Positions 1 through 6,470 of a stretch of DNA of 19,160 bases are shown piece by piece. The stretch spans positions 1 through 19,160 of the forward strand of contig JAJNBR010000020.1 of the NCBI GenBank assembly GCA_021156265.1, given 5' to 3'. The notes beneath the pieces were generated by a model. The model was not told the DNA's origin, searched no databases, and was given only the letters and a program-made list of their open reading frames with translations. Each line of letters begins with the position of its first letter. Positions within the stretch are counted from its first letter, which is position 1. The position numbers and the translations under genes are program-made. The DNA is from Flavipsychrobacter sp. Lineage in GTDB: Bacteria > Bacteroidota > Bacteroidia > Chitinophagales > Chitinophagaceae.

Positions 1-599
1 GCCTGCGTCGGACATGCATCGATACAGCGCGTACAGGTACCGCAGTGGTCAGTAGTAAACGGAGCATCCGGTATAAGTTCCAGGTCGGTTATTAGCGTAG
101 CAATAAAAAAGAAGGAGCCATTATTCTTTGTAAGCAGGTTACCATTTTTCCCTACCCAGCCAAGACCGCTGTTCACCGCCCAGCTACGTTCTAATACAGG
201 AGCACTATCTACAAACCCACGCCCGTCTACTTCGCCTATGTTCTCTTTGATGAACACCAGCAACTCATGCAGCTTGTCTTTGATCACGTAGTGATAATCT
301 GTGCCCCATGCGTATTTGGCTATCTTAGGCGCATCGCGAGATTGTTTTTCTGAAGGATAGTAATTGCACAGCAAAGTGATCACCGACTTAGCGCCGGGCA
401 CCAGCTTTGCTGGGTCGATGCGCAGGTCAAAATACCGCTCCATGTATTGCATAGAACCCTGGTAGCCGTTCTTCAGCCATTGCTCCAGCCTACGGGCATC
501 ATCGTCCAGCGGCCGGGACATGGCTATGCCACACGACATAAAGCCGAGCCTGGCAGCCTCTTGCTTGATCAATGCAGTATTTTTTTCAGGAAACGACAA
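1..599 (-). CDS. queG: Epoxyqueuosine reductase QueG (3' end outside window)
   Basis: Iron-sulfur and cobalamin-dependent enzyme that reduces epoxyqueuosine to queuosine in tRNA, the last step of queuosine synthesis. Reading the minus strand from a TTG at 599 gives 199 open codons running off the window edge. Visible family marks are an N-terminal LGFMSCGIA segment, the FVDSAPVLER stretch holding the conserved active-site Asp, GLGWVGKN, and the first 4Fe-4S cluster motif DHCGTCTRCIDACPTQ at the edge. The second cluster and HEAT-repeat part lie outside. TTG is chosen because it places the LGF..CGIA segment at the usual distance from the N-terminus, there is an AGGAAG about 9 bases upstream, and no ATG occurs earlier in frame. 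The start lies one base after the stop of the YigZ-family gene, so it is probably the last visible member of the ribD operon. Identity is confident; the start codon is inferred. Confidence 0.93.
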   Translation of the reverse strand, partial: MSFPEKNTALIKQEAARLGFMSCGIAMSRPLDDDARRLEQWLKNGYQGSMQYMERYFDLRIDPAKLVPGAKSVITLLCNYYPSEKQSRDAPKIAKYAWGTDYHYVIKDKLHELLVFIKENIGEVDGRGFVDSAPVLERSWAVNSGLGWVGKNGNLLTKNNGSFFFIATLITDLELIPDAPFTTDHCGTCTRCIDACPTQ

Positions 600-600
600 A

Positions 601-1218
601 TTAGATTTCTTCCTTTATTGACTTCACGGTTACTCCGCGAATTTCCGAAAGTCTTTGCACATAATCAGCGCTATGTCTCCTTGGGATGCCTGTTTTAACA
701 ATACAGAAAAGCTGAAGCTCCTGCTGGTAAACGGTAGCCTCTGCTTGTTTCAGCAGGTAAAGTACTTCCCCCATCACCGGGTAATCGAAATGGACCTCAA
801 ACCTATCTTCTATCCATTTTTCGGTAACCGGAGCGCTAGACAGCGCATCTGCTGTTGATGTTTTATACGCATTTATTAGACCAGGAACACCGAGCAAACT
901 GCCACCGAAATACCGCACTACCACCACCAACACATTAGTTAACCCGGCGCTGTCTATTTGCCCCAGTATGGGCTTACCTGCGCTGCCCGATGGTTCACCG
1001 TCATCGTTTGCGCGGTATTGGGTGCCGCTGGTGCCCAACCTGTAAGCATAGCAATGATGTACGGCTTTGGGATGTTCCTTCTTAAGATGCTGTAGTTTTT
1101 CTTTAATATCGGTCGGCACGTTCACAGGATATGCATAAGCCAGGAACTTACTTCCCCTGTCTTTGAATTCCGCTGTTGCGGGCGTCGCTATCGTCCTGTA
1201 TTTAAACTCCTGTTCCAT
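601..1218 (-). CDS. yigZ: YigZ/IMPACT (UPF0029) family protein
   Basis: A 205-residue protein of the YigZ/IMPACT family. Eukaryotic IMPACT regulates the GCN2 kinase; the role of bacterial members is not settled, though a link to translation or ribosome stress has been proposed. The N-terminal UPF0029 domain is recognisable from DDGEPSGSAGKPIL (about residues 72-85) and VRYFGGSLLGVPGL (about 101-114), both family hallmarks. The last 65 or so residues fit the smaller C-terminal DUF1949-type domain. Length is normal for the family. The ATG at 1218 lies inside the 3' end of the upstream transporter gene (17-base overlap), and the stop is one base before the queG start, so translation of the three genes is probably coupled. 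Confidence 0.92.
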   Translation of the reverse strand: MEQEFKYRTIATPATAEFKDRGSKFLAYAYPVNVPTDIKEKLQHLKKEHPKAVHHCYAYRLGTSGTQYRANDDGEPSGSAGKPILGQIDSAGLTNVLVVVVRYFGGSLLGVPGLINAYKTSTADALSSAPVTEKWIEDRFEVHFDYPVMGEVLYLLKQAEATVYQQELQLFCIVKTGIPRRHSADYVQRLSEIRGVTVKSIKEEI

Positions 1219-2086
1219 TCATATCGCCTAAAGCGATGAGCAAGATAGCGAGAATAGACAAGATAAGACCCGCCAGCCGGAGCCGGGTAACCTTTTCGCT
1301 GAAGAAAATGATGGCTATTACCGCAGACAGTAATACGATACCGATGTTATTGACAGGAATGGCTGCGGAACTCTGCATAATATCAGATTTCAAAAAATGC
1401 ATGAGGCAATAGATCGAAAAGTAATTGGGCACGCCGAGAACGATACCTGCTAACAAATTTTTCCATTGCAGCCTTATCTTGCCCCTCAGCAGCTGCACGA
1501 TAACCGTCAACAAGCCAACCGTACCTGCCACGACAAACGTGTGAATAGTGAACGATACCAGCTCGCCATCCGACTTAATATGGCGGTGTTGTACAAACTT
1601 CACCATAGTGTCGAGCAAGCCGCTGCCAATGAAAATAAGCGCCGGCCACAGCAGATCCTGCGACTTTTTACCCTCGTCCTCGACCTTGGTTGTGAAGTAC
1701 ACTGCCGGAAAGGCAATAAGTATACCTGCCAGCTTCACGAAGCCTAAGTGCTCATCATAAAGAAAAAGCGCAAATACGACCGGTATCACCAGCGACAACT
1801 TGTTGGCAACAGTGGTGGTGGTGATACCTTCCTTCACCGTGCAAAAAGCTAACAGGTTGAACACCGAAAAAAACATGGTTCCCATTAGTGCGCTCCAGGG
1901 CATCCAGCTTTCACCAATGCTGGTCGCAGATACAGGGAACTCGCCCAGCATCAGGCAGCCGGTAGCAACGCATGTCCAATAATTGGCGACAATAGCCTGC
2001 AAATTATTGATGCCAAACCTGGCGTAAGATTTAAAAAGGACAAACAGTATGGTATTGAGGAAAATGGAAGCCAGCAGGTAGACCAT
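1202..2086 (-). CDS. EamA/DMT-superfamily transporter
   Basis: Inner-membrane protein of 294 residues with about ten hydrophobic helices, fitting the drug/metabolite transporter (EamA, 10-TMS) superfamily. The sequence starts directly with a membrane segment and shows the internal two-fold character of the family: a short cytoplasmic stretch rich in charged residues (VEDEGKKSQD, near the middle) separates the halves, and the last helix ends in a short polar tail (GDMNGTGV). The substrate cannot be told from sequence. It lies 11 bases after the ribD stop and overlaps yigZ by 17 bases, so it is very likely in the same transcript. A link to riboflavin or a precursor is only suggested by position. 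An alternative is a general metabolite exporter unrelated to ribD. Confidence 0.87.
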   Translation of the reverse strand: MVYLLASIFLNTILFVLFKSYARFGINNLQAIVANYWTCVATGCLMLGEFPVSATSIGESWMPWSALMGTMFFSVFNLLAFCTVKEGITTTTVANKLSLVIPVVFALFLYDEHLGFVKLAGILIAFPAVYFTTKVEDEGKKSQDLLWPALIFIGSGLLDTMVKFVQHRHIKSDGELVSFTIHTFVVAGTVGLLTVIVQLLRGKIRLQWKNLLAGIVLGVPNYFSIYCLMHFLKSDIMQSSAAIPVNNIGIVLLSAVIAIIFFSEKVTRLRLAGLILSILAILLIALGDMNGTGV

Positions 2087-2097
2087 GCAAATGTGTT

Positions 2098-3168
2098 TTA
2101 TAAACTCATGCCAGCAACATAAGGGTATGAACTGTCGTTATTGGTATATACGTGTAACACGTCTGAGCCCAGTGGCGTGTCAAAGGCCTTAGTAGCGTTT
2201 GCCAAAAGCGGAGCTGGAATACCGTCAGGCATATCCGCATTGGCTGTAAATACCCTGACCTCATCCCACAAGCCGACAGTAATAAATGACTGTAACAATT
2301 GCGCACCACCTTCTACTACCAGCGATAGAATGCTTGCCTGTCTTAATTTTTGCAGAAGTGCAGGCAAAAGATCATCAAACGGCAATTGTACAAACCTTGT
2401 ATTGTCCTTTACCGCTTCCTCTTGCGCGTTGATGATCCATGTAGGCGCAGCGTTGTCAAAAACACGCAATGTCTTTGGCAATTGCAGCTGCTCATCGAGA
2501 ACTATGCGCAAAGGCTGCCTGCCGGGCCAAAGCCGCGACGTAAGCTGAGGGTCGTCATTGAGCGCCGTGTTATACCCTACCATAATGGCGGCTTCCTCGG
2601 TACGCCATTTGTGCAGCAACTGCCTGCTGTGCTCATTGCTTACCTGGAAACGGCTACGGTTGAGCGGCGCAAAAAAGCCCGACTCTGTTTGGGCCCATTT
2701 GAGAATGATATAAGGGCGATCCTTCTCGTGAAAACAAAAAAACCTGCGGTTCAGCCAGAGACCTTCTTTTTCAAGAACACCTACTTCCGTATTTATATTC
2801 GCCTCCCACAATATCTGCATGCCCCTGCCTTCCACTTTTTCAAACGGGTCTATATTACAAACGATCACCTCTTTTACCCGCTCATTTGCGAGGCGGGTTG
2901 CGCAGGGCGGTGTTTTGCCATGGTGAGCGCAAGGCTCCAGGTTCACGTACATAGTGCTTTCCGGTATCAGGCACCTGTCTGCAGCCTGGACAGATTCAAT
3001 GCAGTTGACCTCAGCGTGCGATTCTCCATGCTCACGATGATACCCTTCGCCTATGATGCGGTCATTGTGCACCAGCACTGCCCCCACCATAGGATTGGGC
3101 GTTGCACTGCCCTTTGCCAGTTGGGCCAGCTCGAAGCAGCGGCGCATATATACTTCATGACCGGTCAT
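2098..3168 (-). CDS. ribD: Riboflavin biosynthesis deaminase/reductase RibD
   Basis: Bifunctional cytosolic enzyme of riboflavin synthesis: the N-terminal domain deaminates diaminohydroxyphosphoribosylaminopyrimidine and the C-terminal domain reduces the ribosyl side chain with NADPH. At 356 residues it has full family length. The zinc-deaminase motifs are intact: HAE at residues 51-53 and PCAHHGKTPPC at 79-89, giving the zinc ligands His51, Cys80 and Cys89. TPNPMVGAV at 23-31 is also typical. The C-terminal half shows the reductase pattern, with MVGYNTALNDDPQLTSR and LVVEGGAQLLQSF near residue 290. It is the first gene of the leftward run ribD-transporter-yigZ-queG. No FMN riboswitch is visible; the gap to the divergent prmC is only 19 bases. 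Confidence 0.96.
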   Translation of the reverse strand: MTGHEVYMRRCFELAQLAKGSATPNPMVGAVLVHNDRIIGEGYHREHGESHAEVNCIESVQAADRCLIPESTMYVNLEPCAHHGKTPPCATRLANERVKEVIVCNIDPFEKVEGRGMQILWEANINTEVGVLEKEGLWLNRRFFCFHEKDRPYIILKWAQTESGFFAPLNRSRFQVSNEHSRQLLHKWRTEEAAIMVGYNTALNDDPQLTSRLWPGRQPLRIVLDEQLQLPKTLRVFDNAAPTWIINAQEEAVKDNTRFVQLPFDDLLPALLQKLRQASILSLVVEGGAQLLQSFITVGLWDEVRVFTANADMPDGIPAPLLANATKAFDTPLGSDVLHVYTNNDSSYPYVAGMSL

Positions 3169-3174
3169 AAGCTA

Positions 3175-3182
3175 CAAAAGTA
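3175..3182 (-). promoter_or_regulatory. Candidate -7 box for the ribD operon
   Basis: On the minus strand this reads TACTTTTG, an exact match to the Bacteroidota -7 consensus TAnnTTTG. It lies 7 bases upstream of the ribD ATG, so transcription would begin at or next to the start codon. No clear -33 TTTG partner is seen at the expected distance, which would fall inside the prmC coding region. This is a pattern match only. Confidence 0.4.
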
Positions 3183-3187
3183 AAATA

Positions 3188-4066
3188 ATGACCATAAAGG
3201 TGAAGCTTTATCTTTACCACGTGCTGAGCCTTAATGATGCTTTTTATCGACTGAGAAATGAATTACAGCCCCTGTATGGAGCACAGGAAGCTGCTGCTAT
3301 TGCCCACGAAGTGATATACTATCTCACCGGGCTCGACAAATTAAAAAGAATAGTGGAGAAGGAAGCATTGCTCTCTCCCATGCAGGAAATGCAATACGAA
3401 CAAATGCTGCCGCAACTTAGAACCGGAAGGCCCCTGCAGTACGTCATCGGCCATTCATGGTTCATGGAACGGCTATTCAAGGTCAATGAGCACGTACTAA
3501 TACCAAGACCGGAAACCGAAGAGCTGGCGCAATGGATTATCGACGATCATAAAGAAAAGAATATAGAAGTGCTTGAAGTAGGCACAGGCAGCGGATGCAT
3601 CCCTATCTCCCTGAAGCTGGCTCTTAAACTCGCCAACATTTCAAGCTGTGATATCAGCGAGCGTGCATTACAAGTGGCACAAGAAAACGCGATTCACCTG
3701 GGCGAGTATATAAACCTGCTGCAACTCGATTTTTTGCAAGCAGAATACAGGCAACAACTGGGACAGTACGATGTTATCGTTTCAAACCCCCCCTACATTC
3801 CATTTACCGAGCGCGAAAGCCTGCATCAAAACGTGCGTGATTTTGAACCCGGGCTGGCGCTGTTTGTACCGGGCAACGATGCGCTGCTATTTTACCGGGA
3901 GATCGCAAAATTTGGCAGGACGCATTTAAAACCGGGTGGCGCCATTTATTGCGAGCTACATGTAGACTATGCAGAACAAACCAGGCAATTGTTTGAAGAA
4001 CTTGGCTACACCGCCACAATACGAAAGGATATGCATGGCAATCTGCGCATGCTGAAAGCCATATAA
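3188..4066 (+). CDS. prmC: Release factor glutamine N5-methyltransferase PrmC (HemK)
   Basis: S-adenosylmethionine-dependent enzyme that methylates the glutamine of the GGQ motif in peptide chain release factors, tuning translation termination. With the first ATG it has 292 residues. The SAM-binding motif EVGTGSGC is at 130-137 and the diagnostic NPPY motif, which binds the target glutamine, is at 200-203. IPRPETEE (105-112) is another PrmC signature. The N-terminal helical domain begins near SLNDAFYRL. Because close relatives usually start about there, the GTG at 3221 is a plausible alternative start (281 residues); the ATG at 3188 is kept as the first in-frame start. Divergent from ribD and convergent with the PhaE-like gene, with a shared terminator between them. 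Confidence 0.95.
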   Translation: MTIKVKLYLYHVLSLNDAFYRLRNELQPLYGAQEAAAIAHEVIYYLTGLDKLKRIVEKEALLSPMQEMQYEQMLPQLRTGRPLQYVIGHSWFMERLFKVNEHVLIPRPETEELAQWIIDDHKEKNIEVLEVGTGSGCIPISLKLALKLANISSCDISERALQVAQENAIHLGEYINLLQLDFLQAEYRQQLGQYDVIVSNPPYIPFTERESLHQNVRDFEPGLALFVPGNDALLFYREIAKFGRTHLKPGGAIYCELHVDYAEQTRQLFEELGYTATIRKDMHGNLRMLKAI

Positions 4067-4070
4067 AACA

Positions 4071-4098
4071 AAAAGGCTCCGCAAATGCAAAGCCTTTT
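4071..4098. terminator. Bidirectional terminator between prmC and the PhaE-like gene
   Basis: Inverted repeat AAAAGGCT (4071-4078) and AGCCTTTT (4091-4098) with a 12-base loop. The A/T-rich outer arms give a U-run in either direction, as expected between two convergent genes. Confidence 0.75.
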
Positions 4099-4116
4099 GT
4101 ATTCCTCTTAAATATA

Positions 4117-5592
4117 TTACGCTTTCTTAGAGCGGCGCGTTGTTTTCTCTTCAGTTGCGCTTTCTTCAGTGGTATCCAGCTCCAGCATTTTCTCCAGTTG
4201 ACGAACTTGTTTTTTCAGGTCGTAGATGGTTTTGTACATCTCATCCATTTCGCTACGGGTAGCTACCGGAATACCAACCATCATTTTCTCCATCTGAGTT
4301 TCGATGTCTTTGCGCAGTGTCATTTGCAAAGAGCTTACTTCAGCCATCAGCTTGCTGTATTCTTCGCTTTCAAACAACGATACGTAAACCTTATCGCTGA
4401 TGTTCAGCCACTCCTGGTAAGCGGCAAGCATGCTGCTCGTCTCTTCGCCTTTCTGGATCTTGTTGATAGTATTCTCTGCCAGCTGGTCCATTACTTTAGA
4501 ACCGTAGCTGTAGATCATGTATTGCAGTTCAGCATTTTTAATGTTATACACCATCATGCGGTTGGTGATGTCATTCCACTCCATCATGCTTTTGGTGTGC
4601 TGGTTTGGCGTCATCATTTTCACCATCGGGGCAACAGCGTTGTTCAGCATGTTGTTCCATGTGTTGTAGCCATTCAGTACGTTACCAAACATATCAGATG
4701 TGTTAGGCATAGCATTAGTCATCATGCCACGCATTTGCTGGTAGCTGGCAAACGCCTGCTGGTTCATCTGGCCCATACCATTCTGCATCATGTTGGTCAT
4801 GTTCTGCATATACTGGCGGCTGCTCTCAGGCATAAAACCGAAGAATTTATCCATCAGCTCCTGGTAAGCTGCAGGATTCATCATTTGCTTATACATGTCC
4901 ATGTTGAACGTCTTTTCCTGTATCGACTTCCACATCGGCATCCACATTTCAGCAAATTTGGCAAAGCCTTCATTCACGTTGATCATATTGCGGTAAGCGT
5001 CCTGCACAGTGCCATTTTGCATATTTTTCTGCCAGTCAGCGAAGGTGCCATTCAGCATCTCGTTATACTGGTTGAATATTCCATTGTAGCTTTCTGTAGC
5101 TTTCTTCCATGCATCCATATTGAATGGATTCATATTCTGCATTTGATTGAACCAGTTGTTGGTTTGGTTCATCCAGTTGGCAGATTGGTTCATACCGTTC
5201 ATCCAGTTGCTCCATGTATTCCATGCAGCCATCGGATCCATATTAGGAGTAGCATTAGGTGTTGCTTTCTTTGCAAAATCCATATTCATTTCCCAAACCT
5301 GCTTAGCCCAACCGGTTTGCATATTGAACCAGTTCTGATAAAAATCGTTCATCTGCGACATGTTATCTTTTGCCGTCTCGGTGGCAGCCGATGCTTTATC
5401 AGTTGTTTTAGAGAAAACGGTTTTCTGGTTTTCTAACCAGTTCTTGTACCATTCGCTACCTTTCTCCATGGTATCATTTACCAGAGCATTTCCGTTGGCA
5501 AACTTCTTGGTGTTCTCCACCATAGTTTCCACTGCTTGCTTCTGGGCATTAACCATATTCTCTACAAAGTTTTTGTTGTCCTGGTTAGCCAT
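4117..5592 (-). CDS. PhaE-like protein (class III PHA synthase subunit family), Met/Asn/Trp-rich
   Basis: A 491-residue protein unusually rich in Met, Asn, Gln and Trp. Residues 1-60 look like a phasin-type amphipathic region (FVENMVNAQKQAVETM). Residues 90-330 consist of low-complexity repeats of W, M and N such as NWMNGMNQ, NWMNQTNNWFNQM and NMMQNGMGQMN. The C-terminal third resembles PhaE, the partner of PhaC in class III polyhydroxyalkanoate synthases: a segment with FESEEYSKLMAEVSSLQ, then GIPVATRSEMDEM (440-452) followed by a coiled coil (to about 471) where PhaE proteins have PTR-x-E(V/L)D-x-L. It ends in a Glu/Thr then Arg/Lys tail (TTRRSKKA). It is longer than typical PhaE (about 350-400 residues). 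No phaC is in the window. A granule-coating phasin is the main alternative. The divergent hydratase supports a PHA role. Confidence 0.72.
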   Translation of the reverse strand: MANQDNKNFVENMVNAQKQAVETMVENTKKFANGNALVNDTMEKGSEWYKNWLENQKTVFSKTTDKASAATETAKDNMSQMNDFYQNWFNMQTGWAKQVWEMNMDFAKKATPNATPNMDPMAAWNTWSNWMNGMNQSANWMNQTNNWFNQMQNMNPFNMDAWKKATESYNGIFNQYNEMLNGTFADWQKNMQNGTVQDAYRNMINVNEGFAKFAEMWMPMWKSIQEKTFNMDMYKQMMNPAAYQELMDKFFGFMPESSRQYMQNMTNMMQNGMGQMNQQAFASYQQMRGMMTNAMPNTSDMFGNVLNGYNTWNNMLNNAVAPMVKMMTPNQHTKSMMEWNDITNRMMVYNIKNAELQYMIYSYGSKVMDQLAENTINKIQKGEETSSMLAAYQEWLNISDKVYVSLFESEEYSKLMAEVSSLQMTLRKDIETQMEKMMVGIPVATRSEMDEMYKTIYDLKKQVRQLEKMLELDTTEESATEEKTTRRSKKA

Positions 5593-5915
5593 TTTTGTGT
5601 TTTTATAATGTAAGAATTATTGACCCGGTTTTGGTGCTGCAAAGGAATGGAAGCTGCATTAAATCTATATTGCCCCGTCGTTATCCTATCCTTAATCCTG
5701 TGGTTCCGGTCTCCAAACTTCCTTTCGGCGGCGCAAAGATATGGATTCATTACTAAAATCAATCAGGTTTCTATAAAAATCTTAAAAAATATCCAAATGT
5801 GTCAGGCCTCATGCCTCTTTCAACAGACATATGACGAATGTCACCAAAAACAAATTCAATCCTTTCACAATTTGAACTTATTTTCGCGCATCCTTTTATC
5901 AAAAAACATAATACA
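5593..5915. other. Divergent intergenic region between the PhaE-like gene and the MaoC hydratase
   Basis: A 323-base non-coding stretch holding the upstream regions of both genes. For the leftward gene there is a good -7 box at 5734-5741, implying a 5' untranslated leader of about 130 bases. For the rightward gene the nearest candidate is the imperfect TATTTTCG at 5879-5886, about 30 bases before the start, without a convincing -33 box. I see no RNA gene, riboswitch or strong inverted repeat here. Confidence 0.6.
5734..5762 (-). promoter_or_regulatory. Candidate promoter of the PhaE-like gene
   Basis: Minus-strand reading gives TATCTTTG (5741-5734), an exact TAnnTTTG -7 box, with a TTG (5762-5760) 18 bases upstream that could serve as the -33 element. 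The start site would lie near 5727. Confidence 0.5.
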
Positions 5916-6362
5916 ATGCTTAAGATCGGAGATGAATTTCGCCATAAATTCAGTTATACACAGGAAGACGTGAACACTTTTGCGCGCGTAAGCGGTGATG
6001 TTAACCCGCTTCATATTGATGAACAAGCAGGTAAAGCAAGCCCTTTTGGACGTAATATCATCCATGGTTTCCTGGGAGCTGCGGTATTTACGAAGATTTT
6101 TGGCGCGTTATGGTATGCGGACGGCCACGTCTATATGAGCCAGAACGTGAAATGGATCAGGCCGATGTTCGTGGATACCGAATACGAAGCAGTGGTCGCC
6201 GTGAAGGAGATATTCGCAGACAAGCACCGGATTCTGTATGATTGTACGGTTTATGAAGTAGCCACTGGCGAAAAAACAATTGTAGGTGAAGCAAAGCTCG
6301 AAAACAAGAAGCAATATGTGTGGGATCTGGCCAGTGAAACAACATTATCCACAAATATCTAA
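5916..6362 (+). CDS. MaoC-family (R)-specific enoyl-CoA hydratase (PhaJ-like)
   Basis: A 148-residue single hot-dog-fold protein of the MaoC dehydratase family. Such enzymes hydrate trans-2-enoyl-CoA to (R)-3-hydroxyacyl-CoA and, as PhaJ, feed beta-oxidation intermediates into polyhydroxyalkanoate synthesis. The hydratase-2 motif is complete: FARVSGDVNPLHID at residues 22-35, with catalytic Asp28 and His33, then the G..IIHG segment. Length is normal for the short, single-domain class. The ATG at 5916 (MLKIGDEF) is chosen because family members begin 10-15 residues before the first strand; an in-frame ATG at 5838 would add 26 residues unlike any hot-dog N-terminus. It is divergent from the PhaE-like gene, which supports a PHA supply role, though a fatty-acid role or other acyl-CoA substrate cannot be excluded. 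Confidence 0.87.
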   Translation: MLKIGDEFRHKFSYTQEDVNTFARVSGDVNPLHIDEQAGKASPFGRNIIHGFLGAAVFTKIFGALWYADGHVYMSQNVKWIRPMFVDTEYEAVVAVKEIFADKHRILYDCTVYEVATGEKTIVGEAKLENKKQYVWDLASETTLSTNI

Positions 6363-6470
6363 CCAAATGTTATTGTTCCGATAATAGTGTAAGCCATATG
6401 AGCTTTTTCGGCACATAATCAATAACTTGCAGTACTCCAAAACAATAATAATTCTCACATAAAACAGATC

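Noticed and set aside
2350..3183. Plus-strand open frame of 277 codons opposite ribD
   Set aside because: Antisense to an intact ribD with all its motifs; the translation has no recognisable domain.
4198..5436. Long plus-strand open frame (412 codons) opposite the PhaE-like gene
   Set aside because: Its product is a His/Val-rich artefact of the Met/Asn/Trp codons on the other strand; the minus-strand frame has a recognisable PhaE-type end.
5838..5915. Upstream ATG for the MaoC-like hydratase
   Set aside because: It would add 26 residues before the hot-dog fold, covering the likely promoter region.
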